In this document: positions 40,949 to 41,537 of the stretch, piece after piece | How positions within the stretch are numbered: position 1 is the first letter of the stretch | Layout: each line of letters opens with the position of its first letter | IMG/VR virus record: IMGVR_UViG_3300044492_000001 | Span: 1 to 41,537 of that record | From: a virus | DNA length: 41,537 bases | Strand: one strand, 5' to 3' | Translations under genes and position numbers: made by a program | The notes under the pieces: model-generated | The model's database searches: none | What the model saw: the letters and a program-made list of their open reading frames with translations, nothing else | Told to the model about the DNA's origin: nothing

Positions 40949-41442
40949 TACCATGCACCCTTTCCACCACCACCATTACGTGACGGATCAACAGGATATG
41001 CAGTCGGTCTATTGGTGCGGAGGAAGATATTACTCAGTGCAGCCTTATCAGCAGCAGTATAGGCACGATTGGACAGTGTTGCGAGCGTATCGATTGGCCG
41101 CTTACCACCCATGCCCTGATCAGCAGTCTGTCCCTTCACTTGCATATACGTCTGATTGCCAACATTGGCGTTGCCAGCTAGTAGATTGGCAACCAACTGC
41201 CTGAATGCCTCAATGGTAGGACCATTCTTCCTGAATGCCTTCGACAACTGGTCATCAGCACTCATCACACCATTGGTTTGCACAGCAGGGACACCAGCAC
41301 TAGCAGGACCAGTAGTGTTAGGACCAAGTGTAGGGGACCAACTCACAAATGACAACACAGGATTAGCATTAGGCTGCACAACTGTATTGATGAATCCAGT
41401 CCTACCTACGCCAGTCTTATAGTCTAGGCCATACGTGGCCAT
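40948..41442 (-). CDS. Hypothetical 164-aa protein, first gene of the late operon in this window
   Basis: ATG 41442 has GGAG eight bases upstream; the in-frame ATG at 41451 leaves only three bases of spacing. Residues 1-45 are beta/loop-like with many Asn, Pro and Gly. Residues 60-90 form a helix (SADDQLSKAFRKNG; EAFRQLVANLLAG), and the C-terminal part is helical (AADKAALSNIFLRTN) before a Gly-rich tail. No family is recognised. The 95 bases from its start to the window end show no convincing promoter, so the operon promoter may lie outside. Confidence 0.65.
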   Translation of the reverse strand: MATYGLDYKTGVGRTGFINTVVQPNANPVLSFVSWSPTLGPNTTGPASAGVPAVQTNGVMSADDQLSKAFRKNGPTIEAFRQLVANLLAGNANVGNQTYMQVKGQTADQGMGGKRPIDTLATLSNRAYTAADKAALSNIFLRTNRPTAYPVDPSRNGGGGKGAW

Positions 41443-41537
41443 GGCATTCACTCCATCTGAGGCTGGGAGACTGCATCAGTTCACAGACATCACACAAACA
41501 CAAGCACTTTCTACCTACATACTACTATGTAATACAT

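Noticed and set aside
41443-41537. Late promoter or terminal repeat at the right window end
   Set aside because: No -35/-10 pair or repeat of the left end could be seen; the segment appears to be leader sequence only.
1-41537. tRNA genes or CRISPR arrays
   Set aside because: Gaps between genes are mostly under 100 bases, and no cloverleaf or spaced direct repeat was seen in them.

Overview
The window is about 41.5 kb of a tailed double-stranded DNA bacteriophage, most likely a podovirus. It encodes terminase, portal, a candidate scaffold, a major capsid protein, adaptor- and nozzle-like proteins, spikes and fibres, and a set of large internal virion proteins. I see no tape measure, sheath or long-tail tube protein. 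The host is unknown. A phage-encoded PEP-CTERM protein (10777-11427) implies a Gram-negative host with an exosortase, and a perfect sigma70-type promoter (276-304) implies use of host RNA polymerase. The left edge cuts a DUF932-like gene, so the window is not a cleanly ended genome. No lysis gene, phage RNA polymerase, integrase, tRNA or CRISPR array was recognised.

Left arm (1-12734, + strand): early, replication and recombination genes. A consensus promoter drives a 150-aa gene closed by an intrinsic terminator. Small genes of unknown function follow, then a Cas4/RecB-like PD-(D/E)XK nuclease with four candidate Fe-S cysteines, a Sak4-type RecA-like ATPase, a DUF669-like (SSB-like) protein, a RecD/Dda-type helicase, an HNH-AP2 homing endonuclease, a family-A DNA polymerase carrying an N-terminal uracil-DNA-glycosylase-like domain, and a DUF3987-like ATPase. 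Between the last two lies an accessory cassette: an Acb2-like anti-CBASS cyclic-nucleotide sponge, a proline-rich protein with five (P/V)(D/S)N-x-LP repeats, and the PEP-CTERM protein.

Right arm (12728-41442, - strand, read right to left): tightly coupled virion genes, most overlapping by 1-4 bases. The order is three low-complexity or unknown proteins, small terminase, a 124-aa protein, a duplicated lectin-like protein, large terminase, a two-helix membrane peptide, portal, a 52-aa gene, scaffold, major capsid, a LAGLIDADG homing endonuclease, and three head-associated genes. A terminator hairpin (27421-27470) precedes an adaptor, a beta-helix spike, a nozzle-like protein, an S74 fibre, two GNAT acetyltransferases alternating with internal virion proteins, and a 1323-aa internal protein. 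The two arms converge and overlap tail-to-tail by 7 bp with no visible terminator.

Novelty concentrates in the 10085-11427 cassette: a predicted signalling-nucleotide sponge next to a predicted exported surface-anchored protein, both placed in the replication operon.
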